Part shown: positions 39,200 through 47,715 of the stretch, piece after piece
Layout of the letters: each line of letters opens with the position of its first letter
Position numbering within the stretch: the stretch's first letter is position 1
NCBI GenBank assembly: GCA_947627445.1
Contig: CANQWA010000002.1
Coordinates: 1 to 64,000 of the forward strand
DNA length: 64,000 nucleotides
Source: an uncultured Ruminococcus sp.
GTDB taxonomy: Bacteria > Bacillota > Clostridia > Oscillospirales > Ruminococcaceae
Direction of reading: 5' to 3'
The notes under the pieces: generated by a model
What the model was told of the DNA's origin: nothing
Database searches by the model: none
Seen by the model: only the letters and a program-made list of their open reading frames with translations
Made by a program: the position numbers and the translations under genes

Positions 39200-39465
39200 G
39201 CCATAAAAGAACGTCCTCCGGCAAAATTTTGCCAGAGGACGATGTTATCACCGTGGTACCACCTCAATTTATCGAATCTGAAATGATCCGACCTCAAAAG
39301 CTGTAACGGGCACACCCGTACTGCCCTATTGTGCGGCATAGAACCGGATATTCAGGCAGTCTGCTCTAGGGTGTATTCTGCCAATCCGCCGTACTTCCTT
39401 ACACCAACCGGAAGCTCTCTGTGCCGGCAAAAATTTGCATACTCTTCCCTTTCAGCGCATTTGAA
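39200..39465 (-). promoter_or_regulatory. T-box leader of tyrS (tyrosine specifier UAC)
   Basis: Minus-strand AGGTGGTACCACGGT T-box at 39250-39264; putative specifier TAC (AGAATACACC) at 39373-39375; terminator GTCCTCtGGCAAAATTTTGCCgGAGGAC; promoter TTGACA-17-TACAAT at 39472-39501. Confidence 0.92.
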
Positions 39466-39845
39466 CAAGTATATTGTAACACAATGACAGCAGATTGTCA
39501 AGAGAAGGATTTGTTTCTGGGAAAAATTTTTGCAATGTGCCATTCTGACGGCTCTTTCAGAGCATCTGCCTTGACAGAACACTGGAAAAAGTGGTATACT
39601 GATAATATCGGGAACGGCAAAACGAATTTGACGTTCCCGATAAATATGATGAAAGGTGTCCCGCACATCCGTGTATCACTGCGTGCTCCGTGCGGGTCCG
39701 CAAGCAGCAAGCGCTAAAAGTTTTTGCTGTTTGCGATAGTCTATGAAAATTCAATCGGATTCTACAGAATGTTGCATGAATCCGCGGCAAAACAGGGAAA
39801 AACCTGCATCATGTTCTAAAGGCTCAAAAAGGAGAGAACAACGTT

Positions 39846-40439
39846 ATGACCGATGGCCGTTATTATCTGCCGCCCCGTTCCCGTATGCCGGAATTTGCGG
39901 GAAATTGTGCAGCACTTTTATGCATTGACACAGTATATACCATTGGCTCTATGCCCCACTATACCCAATATTGGGATTACTGGGCAACCATCCTGGCAAG
40001 CCTCGCTCTTAGCGTGATTTGTCATGTGCTTATGCATCAAAAACCCAAGCTGATTCTGATTCCCGCCGCAGCTCTGACGCTGATTGCCTGCTTTACTCCC
40101 TCTCTGGTACACTGGATGGAAGTAACGCTGTTTTTCCTGTTGCTGTTGATTATGCTTCTCCGGCTTCCTCCATGGGCAAAACACTTTTTCCATATGGGTG
40201 GATTCCTTGCTGCCGGAACAGGTATTATCGCTGTTCTGATTCCTATGTGCAAACGGATTCACATGCTCGCCCAACACGGCACTGCTGCCAAAAGCACTGT
40301 CGTTCCCTATATTCTCCGCACGTTGGGAAGCGACTGCATGTGTCTGCTGGCACTGCTGTTTTTGCTGTTGGCATTTCAGCCCCAGGTGCTTCCCGGCTGG
40401 ATGGATGAGGACGACTGCTACGACCGCATCTGGGAATGA
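39846..40439 (+). CDS. Polytopic membrane protein of unknown function
   Basis: 197 aa with 4-5 hydrophobic segments, preceded by promoter and structured leader. Confidence 0.65.
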   Translation: MTDGRYYLPPRSRMPEFAGNCAALLCIDTVYTIGSMPHYTQYWDYWATILASLALSVICHVLMHQKPKLILIPAAALTLIACFTPSLVHWMEVTLFFLLLLIMLLRLPPWAKHFFHMGGFLAAGTGIIAVLIPMCKRIHMLAQHGTAAKSTVVPYILRTLGSDCMCLLALLFLLLAFQPQVLPGWMDEDDCYDRIWE

Positions 40440-40823
40440 GAAGAATTTGTTCCAAACTGCTTTTTCAACAAATTTTGTCTGTTCTCTGACAGAAATATGT
40501 CCGTTTCGATCTGAGCCGCTGTTCATTTCATGCGAACAAGCGTATTACCCAAAAACACAACTGAAAAAAAAGAAAAATTGTGGTATTTCCCCCTTGATTT
40601 TTGCAACAAAAACGAATATACTATTATATGTGATTTCATGCGCCCTTATGACCTGTCTTTCCAAGATGTGTTGACTCTGCCGCAAGTTGCTTGTTTTACC
40701 AGCATTTCGGATAGTGCCAGCACGCCCTAAAAAAGATGGTTTTTCATTCCGGGCGCACAACTATATACAGAAAAGGAGAAAAAAGACTGCCGTGGATTTT
40801 TCCGGCAGTTCCTGTGATACAAT

Positions 40824-42158
40824 ATGGCAATCAAAGTTGTTAAATTCGGCGGAAGCAGTCTCGCCGATGCACATCAGATCCAGAAGGCGGCTGCCATCAT
40901 CAAAGCCGACCCCCAGCGCCGCTATGTGGTTCCCTCTGCACCGGGAAAACGTTTTTCCAAGGACATCAAGGTGACCGATATGCTCTACAGTTGTTATGCA
41001 CTGGCAGAACAAGGTATTGATTTTTCTCGTGAACTGGCAGATATCCAAGCCCGTTATGATGAAATTATTGCCGGTCTCGGCATGAAAGAATTCTCTCTGG
41101 CAGATGAATTTGCTGTGATTGCCGAGAATTTCCAGAAGCGTTCCGGCAAAGAATATGCTGCAAGCCGGGGCGAATATCTTAACGGCAAGATTATCTCCGC
41201 TTACCTGGGTTTCCCCTTTGTGGATGCAGCAGATGTGATTTTCTTCCGTTCTGACGGCGTACTGGACGATATGAAAACCGAAATCGCCCTGCGGGAGCGT
41301 CTGAAAACCATGGAGAATGCGGTTATCCCCGGCTTCTACGGCTGCGGTGCTGACGGTTATGTCAAATGCTTTTCCCGGGGCGGAAGCGATGTCACCGGTT
41401 CTATTGTGGCAGGTGCTGTCAAGGCTTCGCTGTACGAAAACTGGACGGATGTTTCCGGCTTTCTGGTAGCTGACCCCCGTATCGTAGAAGACCCCGCCGT
41501 GATTCGTACTATTACCTATACTGAACTCCGGGAGCTTTCTTACATGGGCGCTTCTGTACTCCACGAAGCAGCCATTTTCCCGGTGCGTTCTGCCGGTATC
41601 CCCATCAATATCCGAAACACCAATGCACCGGATGAGCCGGGTACGATGATCGTTCCGGACAGTGCAGATGAAGAAGTCAGCGCATATACCATCACCGGTA
41701 TTGCCGGCAAGAAGAATTTCACTTCTATCCACATTCACAAGGATATGATGAACAGTCAGATCGGCTTCTGCCGGGATGTGTTGGGTGTGCTGGCAGACCG
41801 TCAGATCCCCATGGAACATATGCCTTCCAGTATTGATTCCATGAATGTTATTGTGGATTCTACGTATCTGAATGATATTGAGGATGAACTGCGCCGGGAG
41901 ATTTATAAGGCTGTTCAGCCGGATGTGCTGGAAATGGAACATGGGATTGCACTGCTTGCTGTTGTCGGTCGGGGGATGTGCCGCACTCGTGGTGTTGCTG
42001 CCCGGATTTTTGCCGCACTGGCACATGCACGAATCAATGTCAGCATGATTGATCAGGGTTCCAGCGAATTGAATGTGATTGTTGCGGTCAAGGAAACGGA
42101 TTTTGAACAGGCGATCCGCTGCATTTATAATATGTTTGTCAACTCCGTATCCGAATGA
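40824..42158 (+). CDS. lysC: Aspartate kinase
   Basis: MAIKVVKFGGSSLADAHQIQKAA; FSRGGSDVTGSIVAGAV; C-terminal ACT domains. Confidence 0.96.
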   Translation: MAIKVVKFGGSSLADAHQIQKAAAIIKADPQRRYVVPSAPGKRFSKDIKVTDMLYSCYALAEQGIDFSRELADIQARYDEIIAGLGMKEFSLADEFAVIAENFQKRSGKEYAASRGEYLNGKIISAYLGFPFVDAADVIFFRSDGVLDDMKTEIALRERLKTMENAVIPGFYGCGADGYVKCFSRGGSDVTGSIVAGAVKASLYENWTDVSGFLVADPRIVEDPAVIRTITYTELRELSYMGASVLHEAAIFPVRSAGIPINIRNTNAPDEPGTMIVPDSADEEVSAYTITGIAGKKNFTSIHIHKDMMNSQIGFCRDVLGVLADRQIPMEHMPSSIDSMNVIVDSTYLNDIEDELRREIYKAVQPDVLEMEHGIALLAVVGRGMCRTRGVAARIFAALAHARINVSMIDQGSSELNVIVAVKETDFEQAIRCIYNMFVNSVSE

Positions 42159-42167
42159 AAAGCCAGA

Positions 42168-42213
42168 GGCAAACCCGCACAAAGAGCGCCTATCGGCTTT
42201 GTACGGGTTTGCC
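42168..42213. repeat. GGCAAACCCG hairpin repeat, copy 2
   Basis: GGCAAACCCGCACAAAG...CTTTGTACGGGTTTGCC. Confidence 0.85.
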
Positions 42214-42280
42214 CAGAAAAAGTTGCGGTGTTTTGAAAACATGAACCAGTTGTCAAGCCCAGTCGCCAAGCAATGATATG

Positions 42281-42327
42281 AAAAAAAGACTGCTCATTCC
42301 CGTTCGGGATGATTGGCAGTCTTTTTT
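42281..42327. terminator. Bidirectional terminator
   Basis: AAAAAAGACTGC...CCCGTTCGGG...GCAGTCTTTTTTC. Confidence 0.85.
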
Positions 42328-42358
42328 CTTTTTTGGAAGTTTTTATCGACCCTGTTTT

Positions 42359-43420
42359 TTATGCATATTTCAAATAGTTTTTCAGAAAAGCAAACAGTGC
42401 GTCCATCTGTTCATCTGTGCCAATGGTGATACGCAGGTAATTCCGAATCCTGGGCGCATCAAACCAGCGGACAAAAATATGTGCTTCCCGCAGCGCCTCA
42501 AACAGTGCCTTTGCATCGCATTCCGAGTGCGTGACAAACAAGAAATTGCTCATAGAATCCGGGAAACAGAATCCCATCTCTGCCAGTTCCTTTTTGGTGC
42601 GCTCCCGGGTGGCAATGACTTTTGCGGTGGTTTCCTTCAGATAGGCGTCATCTGCCACAGAAGCTGCACCGGCTGCCAGGGATGCCCGATTGATCGTGTA
42701 AGAATTGAAGGAGTATTTCACATCATGGAGGGCATGTATTAACGCCGGACTGCCGATGGCAAAGGCAATACGTGCGCCTGCCATGGAACGTGATTTGGAA
42801 AATGTTTGCACTACCATCAGATTCTCGTACTCATTCAGCAAGGGCAGAGCAGATTCGCCGCCAAAGTCTACATAGGCTTCATCCACAACGACCAGAGATT
42901 CCGGATTATGCCGCAGAATGTCTTCAATCTCCGACAGAGGCATGGCAATGCCGGTGGGGGCGTTGGGATTCGGGAACACAATGCCGCCGTTTTCTGCCAA
43001 ATAATCCTCTGGTACAATGGAAAAATCCTCAGCCAACGGCTTGATCTCATAGGGAATCCGGAACAGATCACACCAGACCGGATAAAAGGCATATGTAATG
43101 TCCGGGAAGAATACCGGCAGATCTGAGTTGAAAAATGTCAGGAAGATCATTGCCAGAACATCATCAGAGCCCACACCGGTGAACACTTGGGATTCATCCA
43201 CGTGATAAGCCTTTGCAATGGCGGCATTCAACTGATGCGCTGTGGGATCGGGGTAGAGCCGCAGCAGTTCCGCTCGTGTTTGCCGCAGGGTTTCCTGCAC
43301 TGCTGGTGCAGGAGGATAGGGGTTCTCGTTGGTGTTCAGCTTGATCATATCTGGAAAATCCGGTTGGTCTCCCGGTACATAGGGAACGACCTGACGAATG
43401 GCTTTCATATATCGTTTCAT
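42359..43420 (-). CDS. hisC: Histidinol-phosphate aminotransferase
   Basis: IKLNTNENPYPPAPAVQETLR...FTGVGSDDVLAMIF...FPNPNAPTG...QTFSKSRSMAGARIAFAIG. Confidence 0.93.
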   Translation of the reverse strand: MKRYMKAIRQVVPYVPGDQPDFPDMIKLNTNENPYPPAPAVQETLRQTRAELLRLYPDPTAHQLNAAIAKAYHVDESQVFTGVGSDDVLAMIFLTFFNSDLPVFFPDITYAFYPVWCDLFRIPYEIKPLAEDFSIVPEDYLAENGGIVFPNPNAPTGIAMPLSEIEDILRHNPESLVVVDEAYVDFGGESALPLLNEYENLMVVQTFSKSRSMAGARIAFAIGSPALIHALHDVKYSFNSYTINRASLAAGAASVADDAYLKETTAKVIATRERTKKELAEMGFCFPDSMSNFLFVTHSECDAKALFEALREAHIFVRWFDAPRIRNYLRITIGTDEQMDALFAFLKNYLKYA

Positions 43421-43474
43421 GGTATCACACTCCTGACTTTTTCATTTTATACAAATGATTTGAACTTGCTCTTA

Positions 43475-44641
43475 CTATAATAATGTGCCGCCGCAGGAGC
43501 CGCAGAATTTGTCGTCAGCATTCAGCTTTGCACCGCAGTGGGGGCAGAAAACAGCGGTTTGTACAGGTGCGGCTGTTGGTGTTGCCATAGGCTCTGCCAA
43601 AGATTCCGGTGCAGCGGAGATGATCGGTTCTATCGGTGTTTCCGGAACAGCAGGAGCAGCCGGTACAACAGGTTCTGCCGGGAATTCTGAGAAAACGGGC
43701 TGCGCCGGATCAGTCGGCTGAGCCGGAATCGGGCTGTGCCGTTTGGATTTGACAATGCTGTTGGCGCAGATACCGATAGAAGCCAAGATCATACCGCACA
43801 GTGCCACGATACCGCTGCCCCAGAGGAAAGGTTGTGTCAGAACAGGCAGTGCTGTTTTGGCAAAGGAAAGACGCGGGATGCAGTCCAAAGCAGAGACCAG
43901 AAGCAGCATCACACCGCAGCCCAGCAGCACCAGCAGATTGGGAATGGCGATGGCACAGCCGCTTCCTGTCAGCATACGACCCTTGCGCCAGCCGCCGGCA
44001 ATGGCGAGGAACAGCCATAACAAAAAGATTACGCCGGTCAGTACACCTACTGTAATGACACCTGGCAGAGAGCAGAGAAAGCGGAGCATGCCTCTGGTAA
44101 AACTGTTTCCTGCGATAGCAGCATTCCAGTCGGCAACATCTTCTTCTGCATTGTAGAGAAATGCCTCTCGGTGCGTATCATTCAGGGTAATGCCTGTTTG
44201 CTGTTTCAGGTCGTCCGCAATGCCATTGCCGTTTTGCATTAGATCGAAGAGTGCGTCTGCGCTCAGTTCGGGGATATCATCCGTCTCTTTCAGATAATAG
44301 TGCTCAATGTCACTGAGGTGATTCTGGAAAAACGCACGGAATTCCGGATGAGCAACGACACTTTCGCCGTATGCCGGATTCAGTCCCTCTGCGTTCCACA
44401 GATAGCAGGTGTAGAACCAACTGCCAAAACTTTGACCATCTATTTGGATTTGAGAAAGCGCAATCTCAGACAGGGCATGGGATGGGGCATGGTTTTTCAG
44501 CATCAAATGCAGTGACGTACTGAGCATCAGCAAAACAGACAGCAGCAGGGTCACGATAAATAGAATGACAGAGCCAAATACTGCGCCTGCGCCGGGCTTT
44601 TTCTTGGTTTCCGGTGCATGGGAATGGTTTTTCTTTGCCAT
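43475..44641 (-). CDS. Membrane protein with C-terminal zinc ribbon
   Basis: TM segments, Pro/Ala-rich linker, C-terminal FCPHCGAKLNADDKFCGSCGGTLL. Confidence 0.75.
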   Translation of the reverse strand: MAKKNHSHAPETKKKPGAGAVFGSVILFIVTLLLSVLLMLSTSLHLMLKNHAPSHALSEIALSQIQIDGQSFGSWFYTCYLWNAEGLNPAYGESVVAHPEFRAFFQNHLSDIEHYYLKETDDIPELSADALFDLMQNGNGIADDLKQQTGITLNDTHREAFLYNAEEDVADWNAAIAGNSFTRGMLRFLCSLPGVITVGVLTGVIFLLWLFLAIAGGWRKGRMLTGSGCAIAIPNLLVLLGCGVMLLLVSALDCIPRLSFAKTALPVLTQPFLWGSGIVALCGMILASIGICANSIVKSKRHSPIPAQPTDPAQPVFSEFPAEPVVPAAPAVPETPIEPIISAAPESLAEPMATPTAAPVQTAVFCPHCGAKLNADDKFCGSCGGTLL

Positions 44642-44675
44642 GGCAATTCCTCCAAATGTGCCTTGTGTAATTTTA

Positions 44676-44838
44676 AGAACTTGTTCTCATCGGATTTGAC
44701 CATGGATTTTCGAGCAGCATTTTGACGAGGGCAAGGCGAAAAAGCGAAAGCAACCTGCCGTATGGTGCGCTTTTTCTACGCAGCCATCGGCAAAATTTGC
44801 CGAAAAGAAAGATGCAATATCCGATGAGAACAAGTTCT
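44676..44838. repeat. 163-bp element with 20-bp perfect terminal inverted repeats (MITE-like)
   Basis: AGAACTTGTTCTCATCGGAT ... ATCCGATGAGAACAAGTTCT. Confidence 0.85.
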
Positions 44839-44840
44839 AA

Positions 44841-44901
44841 GGAAGCACGGATTCCATTTGATGTGCATCAAGCCGTCAAGCGGAATTTCATCCGTGCTTC
44901 C
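44841..44901. repeat. 61-bp structured repeat, copy 2
   Basis: GGAAGCACGGATTCCATTTGATGTGCATCAAGCCGTCAAGCGGAATTTCATCCGTGCTTCC. Confidence 0.85.
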
Positions 44902-45006
44902 TTAATTATAGCATTCTCGTAAAATCATGTCAAGCCGGTTGGAAATTATTTTCGCAGTTCCAGAACTTTTTCTCATATATTTCGTCTGACAAATCCGATG
45001 CCGCAC

Positions 45007-45036
45007 TTGACAATATAGAGGAAAATTTGTTATAAT
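45007..45036 (+). promoter_or_regulatory. SigA-type promoter of aconitase
   Basis: TTGACA - 18 nt - TATAAT. Confidence 0.8.
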
Positions 45037-45094
45037 ACAAGAGTATGATATGCGCACATCATAAAGATGTGCCAGAAATGAAAGGAAGATGGAT

Positions 45095-47035
45095 ATGGGA
45101 CTGACCTTGACAGAAAAAATTCTGAAAGCGCATCTGGTAGAAGGCGAAATGGTAAAGGGTTCTGAAATCGGAATCCGCATCGACCAGACGCTGACGCAGG
45201 ATGCTACCGGAACAATGGCATATCTGGAATTTGAAGCAATGGGTGTGCCGCGTGTGCGCACCGAGCGCAGCGTGGCTTATATCGACCACAACACCCTACA
45301 AAGCGGTTTTGAAAACGCAGACGATCACCGCTTTATCGGCAGTGTGGCAAAAAAACATGGCATCTATTTCTCTCGTCCCGGCAATGGCATCTGCCATCAG
45401 GTGCATCTGGAACGTTTCGGTGTGCCGGGCAAGACCCTGATCGGCTCTGACAGCCACACTCCCACCGGCGGCGGCATCGGCATGATTGCCATGGGCGCAG
45501 GCGGATTGGATGTGGCAGTTGCCATGGGCGGCGGTACATATTATATCACTTGCCCCAAGGTGGTAAAGGTCGAACTCACCGGAAAGCTGTCCCCGTGGGT
45601 GGCTGCTAAGGATGTGATCCTGGAAGTGCTGAAACGGCTCTCTGTCAAGGGCGGTGTCGGCAAGGTGATCGAATACTGCGGCGAGGGTGTCAAATCTCTG
45701 TCTGTTCCCGAGCGTGCTACGATTACCAACATGGGCGCAGAATTGGGTGCAACCACATCGATCTTCCCCTCTGACGAGGTGACAAAGCAGTTCCTGGAGG
45801 CACAAGGCAGAGGGGATGTTTGGACAGAACAGAAGGCTGACCCTGATGCGGTTTATGATGAAGTGGTAGAGATTGACCTGAGCGCACTTGTACCTTTGGC
45901 AGCATGTCCTCATTCTCCGGACAATGTGAAGAGCGTCGCAGAGATCGGCAGGCTTAAAGTGGATCAGGTTTGTATCGGCTCTTGCACCAACTCTTCCCTG
46001 CTGGATATGATGAAGGTTGCATATATCCTCAAAGGCAAAACGGTACACCCGGATGTTTCTCTGGCGATCGCACCCGGCTCGAAGCAGGTGCTGAATATGA
46101 TGGCAGACATGGGTCTGCTGGGCGTTATGATTGATGCCGGCGCAAGAATCCTGGAGAGTGCCTGCGGTCCGTGTATTGGCATGGGACAGGCTCCGAATTC
46201 CGGCGGTATTTCTCTGCGTACCTTTAACCGGAACTTTTTGGGGCGCTCCGGCACAAAGGACGGTCAGATCTATCTGGTATCACCGGAGTTGGCAGCGTAT
46301 TCTGCTCTGACCGGATATCTTAGTGATCCCCGTGAACTGGGAGATATGCCGGAATTCGTTCTGCCGGAAAAGTTTACGGTCAACGACAATATGATCGTGC
46401 TGCCGGCTTCTGAGGAAGAAATGGACAGCGTGGAAATTCTCCGCGGACCGAACATCAAGCCCTTCCCGGAAACTGCACCGTTAGAAGCTACCATTTCCGC
46501 AGGCTGCTCTCTGAAGGTGGGCGACAATATCACCACCGATCATATCATGCCTGCCGGTGCAAAAATCCTGCCTCTGCGTTCCAATATTCCGGCGATTTCT
46601 CAGCATTGCTTTACCGTTTGTGATGAAGCGTTCCCGGCACGTGCCAAGGAAATGGGAAAGAGCATCATTGTGGGCGGCTCCAACTACGGTCAGGGCTCGT
46701 CCCGTGAGCATGCGGCACTTGCGCCGCTGTATCTGGGCGTGAAGGCGGTTCTGGTGAAGAGCTTTGCACGAATCCACCGTGCGAATCTGATCAATGCAGG
46801 CATTCTGCCGCTGACCTTTGTCCATGAGGCAGATTATGATAAAATTTCACAGGGCGACCAACTGGAACTGGCGGATATTCGTGCGAAAGTGGAAGCCGGT
46901 GAGACAGAGCTGACACTTGTGAACAAAACCACCGGCGCTGAAATTCCGGTGCTGTGTGAATTGACCGGGCGGACAAAAGATATTATTCTGGCTGGCGGAC
47001 TTTTGGATTACACCCGGGATTCCTTGAATAGGTAA
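45095..47035 (+). CDS. Aconitate hydratase
   Basis: LTEKILKAHLVEGEMVKGSEIGIRIDQTLTQDATGTMAYLEFEAMG; GSDSHTPTGGGIGMIAMGAGGLDVA; GSCTNSSLLDM; SNYGQGSSREHAAL. Confidence 0.95.
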   Translation: MGLTLTEKILKAHLVEGEMVKGSEIGIRIDQTLTQDATGTMAYLEFEAMGVPRVRTERSVAYIDHNTLQSGFENADDHRFIGSVAKKHGIYFSRPGNGICHQVHLERFGVPGKTLIGSDSHTPTGGGIGMIAMGAGGLDVAVAMGGGTYYITCPKVVKVELTGKLSPWVAAKDVILEVLKRLSVKGGVGKVIEYCGEGVKSLSVPERATITNMGAELGATTSIFPSDEVTKQFLEAQGRGDVWTEQKADPDAVYDEVVEIDLSALVPLAACPHSPDNVKSVAEIGRLKVDQVCIGSCTNSSLLDMMKVAYILKGKTVHPDVSLAIAPGSKQVLNMMADMGLLGVMIDAGARILESACGPCIGMGQAPNSGGISLRTFNRNFLGRSGTKDGQIYLVSPELAAYSALTGYLSDPRELGDMPEFVLPEKFTVNDNMIVLPASEEEMDSVEILRGPNIKPFPETAPLEATISAGCSLKVGDNITTDHIMPAGAKILPLRSNIPAISQHCFTVCDEAFPARAKEMGKSIIVGGSNYGQGSSREHAALAPLYLGVKAVLVKSFARIHRANLINAGILPLTFVHEADYDKISQGDQLELADIRAKVEAGETELTLVNKTTGAEIPVLCELTGRTKDIILAGGLLDYTRDSLNR

Positions 47036-47039
47036 TGCG

Positions 47040-47579
47040 ATGTTTGGATTTTTGAAAAAGAAAAAATCAATGGAAAATCATCTGGAAAAGCTTGCGGAAG
47101 TTGCGGACATTCTTAGCGGAAACAATGCGGAAGTACATACAGCTATAACCTGCTGTATCCATGATCCGGCAGCCTATGGTAAGCAGCATGCAGCACGTTT
47201 TCTAGAGCGCAGCATGGATGTAGAGCACTGTGACGCAGCCACCCTTTGCTGGGTAGCTTTGGTGGACGAACTGGAAGCCTCCGGTGATCTGGCAGAGGTA
47301 GACACTTCCTGCGAACCAGAGGATTTGCAGTGGGCGCTGGAACAGTTGAATCCGGTGCAATCCGCAGAAATCACCGTACCGGAACCGGAAACCGAATCCT
47401 TTTTTGACTGGCTCTGCGAATACAGAGACTTCTTCCGACAGCAGAACATGGTGCTGTGTACGCTGGAAATGGACAGCGACGATGTTTTTCTGGCACTGGT
47501 GCAAAAGGAACAGTTTGATGCAGTTGTTTTATTGGCAAAGCAAGCCAAATGTGTGATTGCAGAAGCTGATATACAATAA
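47040..47579 (+). CDS. Hypothetical protein (cytoplasmic, 179 aa)
   Basis: ORF directly behind aconitase with no gap; coding-like composition. Confidence 0.6.
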   Translation: MFGFLKKKKSMENHLEKLAEVADILSGNNAEVHTAITCCIHDPAAYGKQHAARFLERSMDVEHCDAATLCWVALVDELEASGDLAEVDTSCEPEDLQWALEQLNPVQSAEITVPEPETESFFDWLCEYRDFFRQQNMVLCTLEMDSDDVFLALVQKEQFDAVVLLAKQAKCVIAEADIQ

Positions 47580-47715
47580 TGTATGGGCTTTTGATATAAG
47601 ACAACTCTGAAATTGACATAAGCAGCTGCCATTTCGAAATTTCCCCACGGAAGAAGCAGCTTGAACCGAAACACGGGGAAACGGTCAGCCTGTAATCAGG
47701 CAGGAGGAAAAAACA

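Noticed and set aside
40440-40823. Lysine riboswitch upstream of lysC
   Set aside because: No recognisable lysine-riboswitch consensus core in this interval.
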